The notes below the pieces were generated by a model. The model worked only from the letters and a program-made list of their open reading frames with translations. It did no database searches and was not told where the DNA came from. Positions 10,101 to 18,432 of a stretch of DNA of 18,432 nt are shown here, one piece after another. This DNA is from Pseudomonadota bacterium. GTDB taxonomy: Bacteria; Pseudomonadota; Gammaproteobacteria; Burkholderiales; Thiobacillaceae. The position numbers and the translations under genes were made by a program. The DNA is taken from NCBI GenBank assembly GCA_021836225.1, contig JAKBJA010000078.1, positions 1 through 18,432 on the forward strand. Reading direction: 5' to 3'. Every line of letters starts with the position of its first letter. The stretch's first letter is position 1.

Positions 10101-10275
10101 GGTGATCGTCGCCGGCCTGCTGCCCATCCTGCTGGGCAGCGGCACCGGCAGCGAGGTGATGAGCCGCATCGCCGCCCCCATGGTGGGTGGCATGCTGAGC
10201 GCGCCGCTGCTGTCGCTGTTTGTCGTGCCGGCGACCTACCTGCTGATGCGCCGCCCTAGGAAAAGCCGCCGATGA
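7147..10275 (+). CDS. cusA: CusA/SilA-type Cu(I)/Ag(I) RND efflux pump (HME4)
   Basis: Inner-membrane proton-driven pump of 1042 residues, full length for HME-RND proteins. The signature [17 protein letters not shown] around residue 404 and [14 protein letters not shown] around 938 are the HME4 (copper/silver) forms; CzcA-type pumps read differently there. The methionine triad for monovalent metal is intact: M572 (DLLYMPSA), M622 (APLEMFET) and M671 (RIDMLATG), each one residue off the E. coli numbering. The charged proton-relay residues D404, E938 and a Lys near 980 (VRPKAM) are also present. Twelve TM helices and two large periplasmic loops are implied by the hydrophobic pattern. It overlaps cusB by 4 nt. 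A further ATG overlaps its stop but opens only nine codons. Confidence 0.96.
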   Translation: MIARLIHWSVANRFLVVLATLFTVAWGIWSVKTTPIDALPDLSDVQVIIRTAYPGQAPQIVENQVTYPLATTMLSVPGAKTVRGFSFFGDSFVYVIFEDGTDLYWARSRVLEYLSQVQSRMPETAVPALGPDATGVGWIYQYALVDRTGKHDLAQLRTLQDWFLKYELKTLPNVAEVATVGGMVKQYQVVLDPVKLASFGITHDEVIKAIRSANQETGGAVLELAETEFMVRASGYLKSIADFRDIPLRLAGTTPVSLGDVAHIQLGPEMRRGISELNGEGEAVGGIVVLRSGKNARETIAAVKTRLDTLKASLPPGVEIVPTYDRSKLIDRAIDNLTHKLIEEFIVVALVCVVFLWHLRSSLVAIVSLPLGVLIAFIIMRQQGVNANIMSLGGIAIAIGAMVDAAVVMIENAHKKIELWNHAHPGATLEGETRWNVVTDAASEVGPALFFSLLIITLSFIPVFTLEAQEGRLFGPLAFTKTYAMAAAAGLSVTLIPVLMGYWIRGRIPDETRNPLNRWLIRAYQPLLDAVLRHPRLTLAAAVLIFLTALWPMSRLGGEFLPPLDEGDLLYMPSALPGLSAQKASELLQQTNRLIKSVPEVASVHGKAGRAETATDPAPLEMFETTIQFKPREAWRPGMTPDKLVEELDRAVRVPGLANIWIPPIRNRIDMLATGIKSPVGVKIAGSNLADIDRIAQDVERIARTVPGVSSALAERLTGGRYIDVDIDRAAAARYGMNIGDVQSAVANLIGGENIGETVEGLARYPINVRYPREWRDTPAKLAALPILTPNGSQITLGTVATVKVTDGPPMLKSENARPSGWVYVDVRGRDLASTVADLQAAVSAQVRLEPGMSLAYSGQFEFMERANARLKLVVPATLLIIFVLLYLTFSRFDEAVLIMATLPFALTGGVWFLYALDYQLSVATGVGFIALAGVSAEFGVIMLLYLKNAWDAKKESGKTGEADLVDAIREGAVQRVRPKAMTVAVIVAGLLPILLGSGTGSEVMSRIAAPMVGGMLSAPLLSLFVVPATYLLMRRPRKSRR

Positions 10276-10301
10276 AGAAGATCCCCCGCAGCAGCGGATA
10301 G
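10272..10301 (+). other. Possible truncated start of a lost gene after cusA
   Basis: An ATG overlaps the cusA stop as ATGA, the same coupling used at the cusC/cusB and cusB/cusA joints. It reads MKKIPRSSG and then meets TAG at 10299-10301. It looks like the beginning of a further operon gene with a basic signal-like N-terminus, cut off after nine codons. The rest of the gap to 10482 has no reading frame I recognise on either strand. It may also be chance. Confidence 0.3.
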
Positions 10302-10447
10302 ACGTCTGTCGGCCCAGGCGGGGCTGAACTACAAGCCAGACGGCCAGCAGGCGAAGCGGCATGTCTTCCAGGTATTCCGGAGCCAGTGCTGCGCAGATGC
10401 TGCGCTGGTTGAGTACACACGCAGCTCTCCAAGGTATGAACGAACCC

Positions 10448-10475
10448 TTGGCGGATGCGGACAAGTGTGTAGAAT
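10448..10475 (+). promoter_or_regulatory. Candidate sigma-70 promoter for the czcI-like gene
   Basis: TTGGCG (10448-10453), a 16-nt spacer and TAGAAT (10470-10475) form a plausible -35/-10 pair. The -10 ends 7 nt before the ATG at 10483 and there is no ribosome-binding site, so the transcript would be leaderless or nearly so, as proposed for 3913. Prediction only. Confidence 0.4.
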
Positions 10476-10482
10476 CCGGGCC

Positions 10483-10851
10483 ATGCGCCGCTTCATTGCC
10501 CTGTTCATCATGCTCGTCGTCCCGCTCCAGTTTGCCTGGGCGACGACGACCGGCTTGTATGGACACTTGGGTGCAGAAGCTGTGGACACGCATGTTCACG
10601 AGCACGGACATCACCACGGTGCCAGCCATGTGAGCCATGACCTCGCCCAATCCGGCAACACAGATGACACACAGCAGAACAAGGACGGCCATCACGGCAG
10701 CCACTGCCACCATGTTCTCTCCTTTATTCTTCAACTGGGTGATTCACTGTCCTGCCTGCAACTAAGCAGCGGCCCGATTCAACACGCGCCTGCCGCCTTC
10801 TTCTCCCGCACTCCCCCGCTTCTCGACCGTCCCCCGCTCGCGCGCGCCTGA
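10483..10851 (+). CDS. czcI: CzcI-like small exported His-rich protein
   Basis: A 122-residue protein with a Sec signal (MRRFIALFIML to FAWA, cleavage after residue 20). A very His-rich middle follows (THVHEHGHHHG, then GHHGSHCHH), with about 15 His and two Cys in the mature part. The tail PAAFFSRTPPLLDR matches the C-terminal flavour of CzcI proteins. In Cupriavidus czcI precedes czcCBA and is a periplasmic component of Co/Zn/Cd resistance whose mechanism is poorly understood. Here too it is followed by a czcC-type gene (now broken) and a czcA remnant, supporting the name. The protein itself is intact even though the pump it belongs to is not. An in-frame GTG at 10465 is an alternative start but would spoil the signal peptide. 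Confidence 0.75.
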   Translation: MRRFIALFIMLVVPLQFAWATTTGLYGHLGAEAVDTHVHEHGHHHGASHVSHDLAQSGNTDDTQQNKDGHHGSHCHHVLSFILQLGDSLSCLQLSSGPIQHAPAAFFSRTPPLLDRPPLARA

Positions 10852-10873
10852 ACCGGCGAGCGCTTGCTTCATT

Positions 10874-10888
10874 GCGGCTTCATGCCGC
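10874..10888 (+). other. Small hairpin between czcI-like gene and czcC remnant
   Basis: GCGGC-TTCAT-GCCGC forms a 5-bp stem with a 5-nt loop in the 93-nt gap. It is weak alone; it is listed because the cus operon has a hairpin at the equivalent place (4285-4302). Confidence 0.25.
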
Positions 10889-10944
10889 CTTCTGCAGTCG
10901 CGCGCCGGTGTTCTTCGTCCCGAATTTATTTCACGAGGATAACC

Positions 10945-12943
<1,999 letters not shown>

Positions 12944-13108
12944 CTTCAGCGACGACCAGCTCCTCTAGTCGGTCGAGCAGGTCGAGCCCCCCGGAAGATG
13001 GCCTCGTTTCATTGAGTAGTCCGCAGCGCCGCGACAATTTGCCACATTCCCGCGGGGATCAATGGAAATTAGTCTCGGACTCTACGATGAGAGAGACGGA
13101 GGGAGTGT

Positions 13109-14294
13109 ATGGGCAATATCGCATTTACATTGGTGCTGGCAGCAACACTGGCATATGAACCGGCTGCGGCCATGGAACATCAGCATGACGCCAAGGTGCA
13201 GCACGCCAAACCGACGCTCGCGGTCGGCGCTGCGCTCGATGGCGGCGGCCGTTTGTGGCTGGCCCGTGTGGAGAACAAGCGGCTGTGGGTTTCACGCTCG
13301 GACGACGGGGGACGGCATTTCTCGCAGCCAGTCGCGGTTTCGCCCGAGCCGGAAGAGATTGTGGCCGACGCCGAGAATCGTCCCAAGATCGCGGTCGCGC
13401 GAGACGGAACGCTGCTGCTGAGCTGGACCGAGTCGCTGCCCCAGAAGTACGCCGGCAATATCCGCTTTGCGCGCTCGACTGACGGCGGCCTGCATTTCTC
13501 CGTGCCGAACACGCTGAACGACGACGGCCGCGTCACCGGCCATCGTTTCGATTCGCTGGCGACCGACGGCGCAGGCCGCGTGGCAGTGCTGTGGCTGGAC
13601 GCGCGCGACCGGGAGACTGCGGGGGAAAACGGCGCTGCCTTCGCGGGATCGTCGGTCTATTTCACGCAATCCGCTGACAACGGCGTCCATTTCAGCGCCA
13701 ATCGCGCCCTCGCCGCTCATACCTGCGAATGCTGCCGCACGTCGCTGGCCTGGACGCCCAAGGATCCGCTTGCCTTGTGGCGCAACCTCTACGGCACCAA
13801 CACGCGCGATTTCGCCCTCGCCAATTTGGACACCGGCGAAGTGCGCCGTGCCACCGACGACGAATGGCAGATCGATGCCTGTCCGCATCACGGCGGCGGC
13901 CTCGCGGCCGACGGCCGCGGCGCCCTCCATCTGGTCTGGTTTACCCAGGGCAAGACGCGCCAGGGCTGTTCTACAAACGCATCGCCGCCGGCAGCGAGTC
14001 GCCGCCCATGTCCCTTGGCGATCCCGCGGCGCAGGCGGGGCATGCAGCCGTTGCGGCGGCAGGCAGCACGGTGCTGATCGCCTGGCGCGAATTCGACGGG
14101 CGCGCGTATGTTCTGCAGGCCATGCACTCGACGGATGGCGGGACGACCTGGAGCGCACCGCAGCGCCTGGCGGAGTCCAGCGGGGCTACTGACTATCCGC
14201 TGCCGCTGACCGATGGCAAGCGGGCGCTGGTGGTATGGAACAGCGAAGCGGAGGCGTGCGCATCCTGCCGCTTGAATGGGGCGCGCCAAAATGA
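13109..14294 (+). pseudogene. Secreted Asp-box (sialidase-like) beta-propeller with CECC motif, two frameshifts
   Basis: A weak signal peptide (residues 1-21, no basic residue, ends PAAA) is followed by a His-bearing start (MEHQH). Four Asp-box/BNR repeats are visible: SDDGGRHF, STDGGLHF, SADNGVHF and, after the shift, STDGGTTW. These indicate a sialidase-fold beta-propeller; no sialidase FRIP arginine motif was seen, so glycosidase activity is doubtful. Conserved-looking C206-E-C-C209 and C258-P-H260-H261 suggest a metal or redox site. The frame changes at about 13965 (GGCTG where GGCCTG would keep frame) and about 14253 (one G short in GAGG). Corrected for both, it ends ILPLEWGAPK at TGA 14292-14294, overlapping the next ATG. 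GGAGGGAG (13098-13105) precedes the start. Either broken or misread; the function is unknown. Confidence 0.7.
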
Positions 14295-14776
14295 TTCGGC
14301 GCCTCATGCTTGGGATGACGGCGGGACTCCTTATCGCAACGACGACTTGGGCGGGCGGGCCGCTCCCGTTCACCGCGGATAGCTTGGCAAAAATCAGGGC
14401 GCAATACGCCGGCCGGCCGTTCATCCTCAGCCTGTGGTCGGTGCGCGACTGCAGCTACTGCATCGCCGAACTGACCATGCTCGGCCGGCTGGCGAAGACA
14501 CGGAAGCTGCCGTTGGTGCTGGTTGCGACGGACTCGCCCGAACTGGCCCCGGCCATGCAGAAGACGCTGGATCGCCTCGGCCTGGCCCATGCCGACAGCT
14601 GGGTGTTCGACGACGCCATTCCCGAGCGCCTGCGCCATGCGATCGATCCAACCTGGTACGGCGAACTGCCCCGCACCTACCTGTATGACGCCCAACATCG
14701 GCGGGAAGCGGTCGTCGGCGAACTGAGCGAGAAACACCTGCGGGACTGGCTTGAAAAACAAGGGCTGGCCAATTGA
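14291..14776 (+). CDS. Exported thioredoxin-fold (TlpA-like) protein with CSYC active site
   Basis: A 161-residue protein with a signal peptide (MIRRLMLGM to TTWAGG, residues 1-22) and a thioredoxin-like domain. PFILSLWSVRDCSYC places the redox pair at C54 and C57. LVLVATDSPE forms the next strand, and LPRTYLYD near residue 130 supplies the cis-proline loop. It probably acts in the periplasm as a thiol reductant or oxidant, perhaps for the CECC propeller encoded immediately upstream. The start at 14291 overlaps the restored stop of that gene (ATGA); a start at 14276 would add five residues before the basic signal start. It is the only undamaged gene in the block from 11.9 to 16.8 kb. The partner protein is inferred from position only. 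Confidence 0.78.
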   Translation: MIRRLMLGMTAGLLIATTTWAGGPLPFTADSLAKIRAQYAGRPFILSLWSVRDCSYCIAELTMLGRLAKTRKLPLVLVATDSPELAPAMQKTLDRLGLAHADSWVFDDAIPERLRHAIDPTWYGELPRTYLYDAQHRREAVVGELSEKHLRDWLEKQGLAN

Positions 14777-14804
14777 ACCAACAAAAAATAACGGAGGAGA
14801 ACAC

Positions 14805-16505
14805 ATGAGACTGAAACCCATCCCGCTCGCGGCGAGCCTGCTGTGCACCGCGGCTGCCTGGGCCGCCGATCCGGCCGCGGCCCTGCCCGAAATGACCGTG
14901 ACCGGCACGCGCGAAGGCGAATTGCTGAGCGAAACGCCGGCGACCATCGGAATCATCGGCGACCAAACCCTGCGCGAAACCCGCCCCACCCACCCCAAGG
15001 ATGTCCTCAACCAGGTGCCCGGCGTGTGGGTCAGCAACTTGTCCGGCGCGGTTTTTCAACCACAATGCGCTGTACGGAATCAACGTCCCCCATTCGGGTG
15101 GCATCGAAGTCATGAAAGGCCCGGGCAGCGCCTTGTACGGCTCCGATGCCATCGGCGGCACGATCAACGTGCTGACTCGCACGCCGCCTAAGCAGGCCGA
15201 ATTCGAACTGAGCGGTGAAGCGGGATCGCATGGCTGGGGCCGCATCCTGATGGGCGGCGGCAATGCCAAAGGCGACGATGCCTGGCGCGCCAGCCTCAAC
15301 CTGACACGCACCGACGGCTGGCAGGACAACGCCGGCTACGACCGCCAGACCGGCACGGCGCGCTGGGATCGCGCGCTCGGCGACGACGCGCTCATGAAAA
15401 CGGTGCTGTCCTTTTCCGGGTCGACCAGCAGCACGTCGGCAAGCTGAGCGCGGGCGAATTCGACGCCACGCCGCGCGCCAACAACGTTCTGTTCTCCTTT
15501 CGCCAGGTTGACGCCTTCCGTTTGTCGACGGCCTACGAAAAGAAAACCGCCCACTCGCTGCTGTCCATCACGCCATACTTCCGCGACAACAGCATGGAGA
15601 TCCTCCCCAACTGGAGTGTCGGCTATGCCCCGAGCCAGTACGTAACGAAGAACCAATCCTTCGGCTTCCTGAGCAAATACCGCCGCGACTTCGAGCCCAT
15701 GCGCGCGCGTGATCGTAGGCCTGGATTTCGACTACAGCCCTGGGTCGCGCGACGAGGACTCGATCCGTCTCAACAAGGTGACGAACGCCTACGGCGGGAC
15801 CACCTACAGTCTCAATGCTGCCGCGCCGGTCCAGATATACGACTATGACGTGAGCTTCCGCGGCATTTCGCCTTATGTGCACGGCGAAGTGTCTGTGACC
15901 GACAAGCTGCGCCTGAACGGCGGGTTGCGTTACGACGACATGCAGTACGACTACGAGAACAGGTTCAACGGCGGGGCGGCGAGCGCGACCCAGGGGGTGG
16001 CGGGCGCCTTCCCGGCCAATGGATGGTACGGCCACGTCGCCAGCACACAAATCGGCTACAGCCACTGGGGCCCCAAGCTGGGGGCAACCTACGCCTTCAG
16101 CGACACGCTGAACGGCTTCGCGGTCTACAGCAATTCTTTCCGCACACCCTCAGAAGGTCAGGTGTTCCGCGGCAGCCGCGAGTCTACGGCGGTCAAGGCG
16201 CAGGCGGCCGCCGAATCCCTACTGGACCTCAAGCCGGTGATCGTCGACAACCTGGAGCTTGGCCTGCGCGGCAAAGCCGGGACGATGCGTTACGAGGCAT
16301 CTGTCTATCATATGACCAAGAAGGACGACATCGTCAGCTATACGGATCCACTCACCACCCAGCGAACCGTGGTCAACGCGGGCAAGACCCTGCATCGCGG
16401 CATCGAGCTGGGCCTGGGGTTGCCGCTGGCGCAGGACTGGCAAGTCGATGCCAGCCTGTCGTATGCCAAGCACACCTACGAGACCTGGCTGGTCTCCGGA
16501 ACCGC
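14805..16505 (+). pseudogene. TonB-dependent outer-membrane receptor, multiply frameshifted and 3'-truncated
   Basis: GGAGGAGA (14793-14800) precedes the ATG. A signal peptide ending AAWAA is followed by a plug domain (PEMTVTGTREG, TRPTHPKDVLNQVPGVWVSN), then GGIEVMKGPGSALYGSDAIGGTINVLTR, the hallmark of TonB receptors. Barrel strands follow to ETWLVSGTA. The frame breaks at about 15050, where some 30 residues normally present before FFNHNALYGIN seem missing; at about 15416 (one C short in TTTTCCGGG); and at about 15704 (consistent with loss of one CG in a CG run). About 565 residues can be pieced together; the last 100-150, including the closing strand, are absent and exbD sequence starts instead. 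The ligand is unknown; operon context with a propeller and redoxin in a metal region hints at a metal chelate. Confidence 0.85.
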
Positions 16506-16780
16506 CGCCCAAGGCCAGCAGCGCGCCCAACATCACTCGGCCCGAGCATATCGAATTCGGCGTCCGCGAGAACGGGACCCTCTACTGGAACGGCGCGCCA
16601 ATCAGCCGGCAGGAACTCGATGCACGTTTTGCGGCGGAAGCCAGAAAACAGCCGCAGCCCGAACTGCACATCCGTGCCGACCGCCATGCGCACTATGAAA
16701 CGGTGGCCCAGGTGATGTCGGCCGCCGCCAAGGTAGGTTTGGTGCGCATCGGATTCGTGACCGACCCAGCGCAGCCCTGA
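16506..16780 (+). pseudogene. exbD: C-terminal fragment of ExbD-type TonB energiser
   Basis: The frame ending at TGA 16778-16780 reads HIEFGVRENGTLYWNGAPI, then PELHIRADRHAHYETVAQVM and AAKVGLVRIGFVTDP. This is the periplasmic domain of ExbD/TolR proteins (strand, WNG turn, LRADxxxxYxxVxxVM helix, and the final G-xxx-IGFVTxP strand). The cytoplasmic tail, TM helix and linker are missing; the sequence instead follows the broken TonB receptor in a different frame. ExbD normally forms the proton-driven motor with ExbB and TonB, and neither partner gene is visible. The exact joint is uncertain, between about 16498 and 16520. No start codon or ribosome-binding site of its own is convincing. Confidence 0.85.
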
Positions 16781-16813
16781 GGGTGCGGTATTCCTCTGCC
16801 TCGGACTTGTAGT

Positions 16814-16849
16814 GAATACATAGTTGTATTATTGTGCAACTATGCATTC
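16814..16849. promoter_or_regulatory. ArsR-type operator/promoter overlapping the arsR start codon
   Basis: Two 13-nt arms, GAATACATAGTTG (16814-16826) and CAACTATGCATTC (16837-16849), are inverted repeats with one mismatch and a 10-nt AT-rich spacer. A -10-like TATTAT (16827-16832) lies in the spacer, and the right arm contains the ATG at 16842. This is the dyad form bound by ArsR/SmtB repressors (12-2-12-like arms), so the repressor probably blocks its own promoter and start. No good -35 was found. Confidence 0.7.
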
Positions 16850-17243
16850 CGTAAACATCAAACCATCCGAAGTATTTCAGGCCCTTGCCGATCCGACGCG
16901 GATCCGAATCGTGCGTCTTCTCGCCGAAACGCGAGAGGAAGCGTGCCTCTGCGAACTGGTGGACAGCCTTCAGGAGCCCCAATACAAGCTCTCGCGCCAT
17001 ATCAAAATGCTGCGTCAGGCCGGTTTGCTGACCACCGAAAAGGAAGGCCGGTGGGTCTATCACCGGCTGGTCGAGGGCATCCCCTATCTCGACCGGGTGC
17101 ATGAGGCGCTCAAGGCACTGCCGGACGTTGACGGGTTGTTCGCCCGCGATCTGGAAAATTTCCGCAGGCGGATGTACCTGCGGGAAGCCGGCCGCTGCCG
17201 CATCGGCATCCAGACGCCTGAACTGGCGGCGGGAGGCGAGTGA
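16842..17243 (+). CDS. ArsR/SmtB-family metal-sensing repressor
   Basis: A 133-residue winged-helix repressor. ALADPTRIRIVRLLAE begins the fold, and the recognition helix region reads EPQYKLSRHIKMLRQAGLL. The beta-wing is TTEKEGRWVYHRL. A Cys pair, EACLCELVD (C46 and C48), occupies the place of the ELCVCDL metal-sensing motif of ArsR/CadC, and another Cys lies near the C-terminus (GRCRIG). Metal binding should release it from the dyad at 16814-16849 and induce the downstream ATPase. The start at 16842 fits the family; a TTG at 16824 would add only six residues. There is no Shine-Dalgarno sequence and the -10 is 9 nt upstream, so a leaderless message is likely. Its stop overlaps the ATPase start (TGATG). 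Whether it senses As, Cd/Pb/Zn or Co is not settled. Confidence 0.9.
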   Translation: MHSVNIKPSEVFQALADPTRIRIVRLLAETREEACLCELVDSLQEPQYKLSRHIKMLRQAGLLTTEKEGRWVYHRLVEGIPYLDRVHEALKALPDVDGLFARDLENFRRRMYLREAGRCRIGIQTPELAAGGE

Positions 17244-18432
17244 TGGGCTGCGCCACATGCACAGTCGATGCATCGGCTCCCCTGCCGCGCCCCTGGCGGA
17301 ATGCCAAGGTTGTTACGTCAGCTATTTCGGGATTGCTGCTCGTCGTCGGTTTCGTGGGCGGCTACGCAGGCTTGCCGCCTTCACTTCAAACCGTTATCTA
17401 TGTTGTGGCCGTATTGATCGGTGGCTACTACTTCGGGCGTGAGGCACTCGAGGATCTGATCAAGGAACGGGAAATCGGTATCGAGTTGCTCATGCTCACC
17501 GCCGCGATCGTTGCCGGAGTCATGGGGCAATGGGCCGAAGCGGCGATGCTCGTATTCCTCTATTCAATCTCCGAAGCTGCGGAGGGTTATACCGCCGAAC
17601 GTTCCCGACATGCGATTCGTTCCCTCATGGAACTGGCGCCAAAAATCGCGCTGGTACGTCGGGATAACCAGGAAACGAAAATCCCGGTCGAGCAGCTCCG
17701 GGTAGGAGATGTCTTCATCGTTCTGCCCGGGGAATCGGTTGCCACCGATGGGGAGGTGATCGAAGGCCACTCCAGCGTGAACCAGGCTCCGGTGACCGGG
17801 GAGTCCGTACCAGTCGAGAAAACATCGGGAGGAAAGGTATTTGCCGCCACCATCAACGGCGAAGGCGCACTCGTGGTTCGTGCGACCAAGACTTTCGCCG
17901 ATAACACGCTGTCCCGCATCATTCATCTGGTGGAAGAAGCACAGGCGTCCAAGGGACGCAGCCAGCGTTTCATTGAGCGCTTTGGAAAAATCTATAGCCC
18001 TGCAGTCCTGGGCGTAGGTCTTCTTATCGGCCTGGTACCACCGCTATTCGGTCTGCCTTGGGAAGACTGGGTCACCCGGGCCACCGTATTCATCGTCTCA
18101 GCAGCGCCCTGTGCGTTGGTAATCTCGATCCCCATCACCCTGGTCGCGGCCCTTGGCACGGCGGGCCGCAACGGCCTGCTCATCAAAGGCGGCGTGCATT
18201 TGGAAAACCTCGCCAAGGTCCGGGTCGTGGCACTCGACAAGACCGGCACCCTGACTCTGGGCCGTCCTCAGGTAACGGACATTGTGCTCCTGGCTGGGCG
18301 CACCGAGCGTGAAGTGCTGGCTTCGGCAGCAGCCCTGGAGTCGCGCTCCCAACATCCCTTGGCGCAGGCCATCCTGGAACGTGCCAGCGGCGATGGTATC
18401 GCTGTGAACCCCGCGGTGGATTTCCAATCCGT
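17243..18432 (+). CDS. P1B-type heavy-metal-translocating ATPase with APC motif (3' end beyond window)
   Basis: Metal-exporting P-type ATPase; 396 residues are visible of an expected 620-700. There is no full N-terminal HMA domain, only a short Cys motif (MGCATCT, C3 and C6). Two TM hairpins occupy about residues 24-115, followed by the actuator domain with TGES at 185-188. The membrane metal site reads AAPCALVIS: A288-P289-C290 where Cu and Zn/Cd pumps have CPC. The phosphorylation motif DKTGT has D332, and the nucleotide-domain HP pair is H371-P372. The APC form resembles the CzcP-like P1B-4 subgroup (usually SPC; Co/Zn/Cd) more than CadA/ZntA or CopA, but the subgroup motifs in the last helices lie outside the window. 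It is translationally coupled to the ArsR gene, which presumably controls it. Confidence 0.92.
   Translation, partial: MGCATCTVDASAPLPRPWRNAKVVTSAISGLLLVVGFVGGYAGLPPSLQTVIYVVAVLIGGYYFGREALEDLIKEREIGIELLMLTAAIVAGVMGQWAEAAMLVFLYSISEAAEGYTAERSRHAIRSLMELAPKIALVRRDNQETKIPVEQLRVGDVFIVLPGESVATDGEVIEGHSSVNQAPVTGESVPVEKTSGGKVFAATINGEGALVVRATKTFADNTLSRIIHLVEEAQASKGRSQRFIERFGKIYSPAVLGVGLLIGLVPPLFGLPWEDWVTRATVFIVSAAPCALVISIPITLVAALGTAGRNGLLIKGGVHLENLAKVRVVALDKTGTLTLGRPQVTDIVLLAGRTEREVLASAAALESRSQHPLAQAILERASGDGIAVNPAVDFQS

Noticed and set aside
10276..10450. Minus-strand reading in the gap after cusA that looks partly hydrophobic (MPLRLLAVWLVVQP)
   Set aside because: No start, no family motif, and continuous only as part of a long antisense frame; not distinguishable from chance.
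6964..10734. A 1256-codon open frame on the minus strand opposite cusB-cusA and the czcI-like gene
   Set aside because: Its composition (runs of His, Arg, Gln, Asp) is that of antisense GC-rich coding, and the + strand holds conserved CusB and CusA motifs throughout.
12944..13108. Gap between the czcA remnant and the propeller gene checked for a terminator or IS end
   Set aside because: Short GC dyads such as CCCGCGGG occur but there is no stem followed by a U-run, no terminal inverted repeat pair and no target duplication.
13109..14294. Annotating the propeller as an active exo-alpha-sialidase
   Set aside because: Asp boxes show the fold only; the FRIP arginine motif and other catalytic residues were not seen, and the metal context does not fit glycan cleavage.

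Overview
The window is a heavy-metal resistance region from a high-GC proteobacterium. The style of the RND, adaptor and CzcI-like proteins suggests a betaproteobacterium of the Cupriavidus/Thiobacillus/Thiomonas kind; that is an inference from protein resemblance only. Nearly all real coding is on the + strand. The exception is a divergent copper oxidase gene at the left edge.

Positions 1-10275 hold an intact copper/silver block. A Tat-exported multicopper oxidase, CopA (minus strand, 3' end outside the window), is divergent from the CopR-CopS two-component system. A perfect ATTACA-N4-TGTAAT inverted repeat, the probable CopR operator, lies between them. Next come a small exported Cys/Met-rich protein and a complete CusCBA-type tripartite exporter. 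CusB carries a C-terminal CusF-like domain, and CusA keeps the methionine triad and the HME4 signature of Cu(I)/Ag(I) pumps. CopR/CopS would sense periplasmic copper, CopA would oxidise Cu(I), and Cus would expel it.

Positions 10276-12943 hold the remains of a second, CzcCBA-like (Zn/Co/Cd) exporter. An intact His-rich CzcI-like lead gene is followed by a frameshifted czcC. That gene is joined directly to the last ~260 codons of a czcA; czcB and most of czcA are missing.

Positions 13109-16780 hold a second damaged module: a secreted Asp-box beta-propeller with a CECC motif, an exported thioredoxin-fold protein, a TonB-dependent receptor, and the C-terminal end of ExbD fused onto the broken receptor. 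Several 1-2 nt frameshifts and at least two larger deletion joints lie here. They are confined to about 11.9-16.5 kb, so this is either a decaying island segment or a stretch of poor consensus.

Positions 16814-18432 hold an intact ArsR-family repressor gene whose start codon sits inside its own apparent operator. It overlaps by one base a P1B-type metal ATPase with an APC motif in place of CPC, which runs off the right end. No RNA genes, CRISPR array or recognisable insertion sequence were seen.
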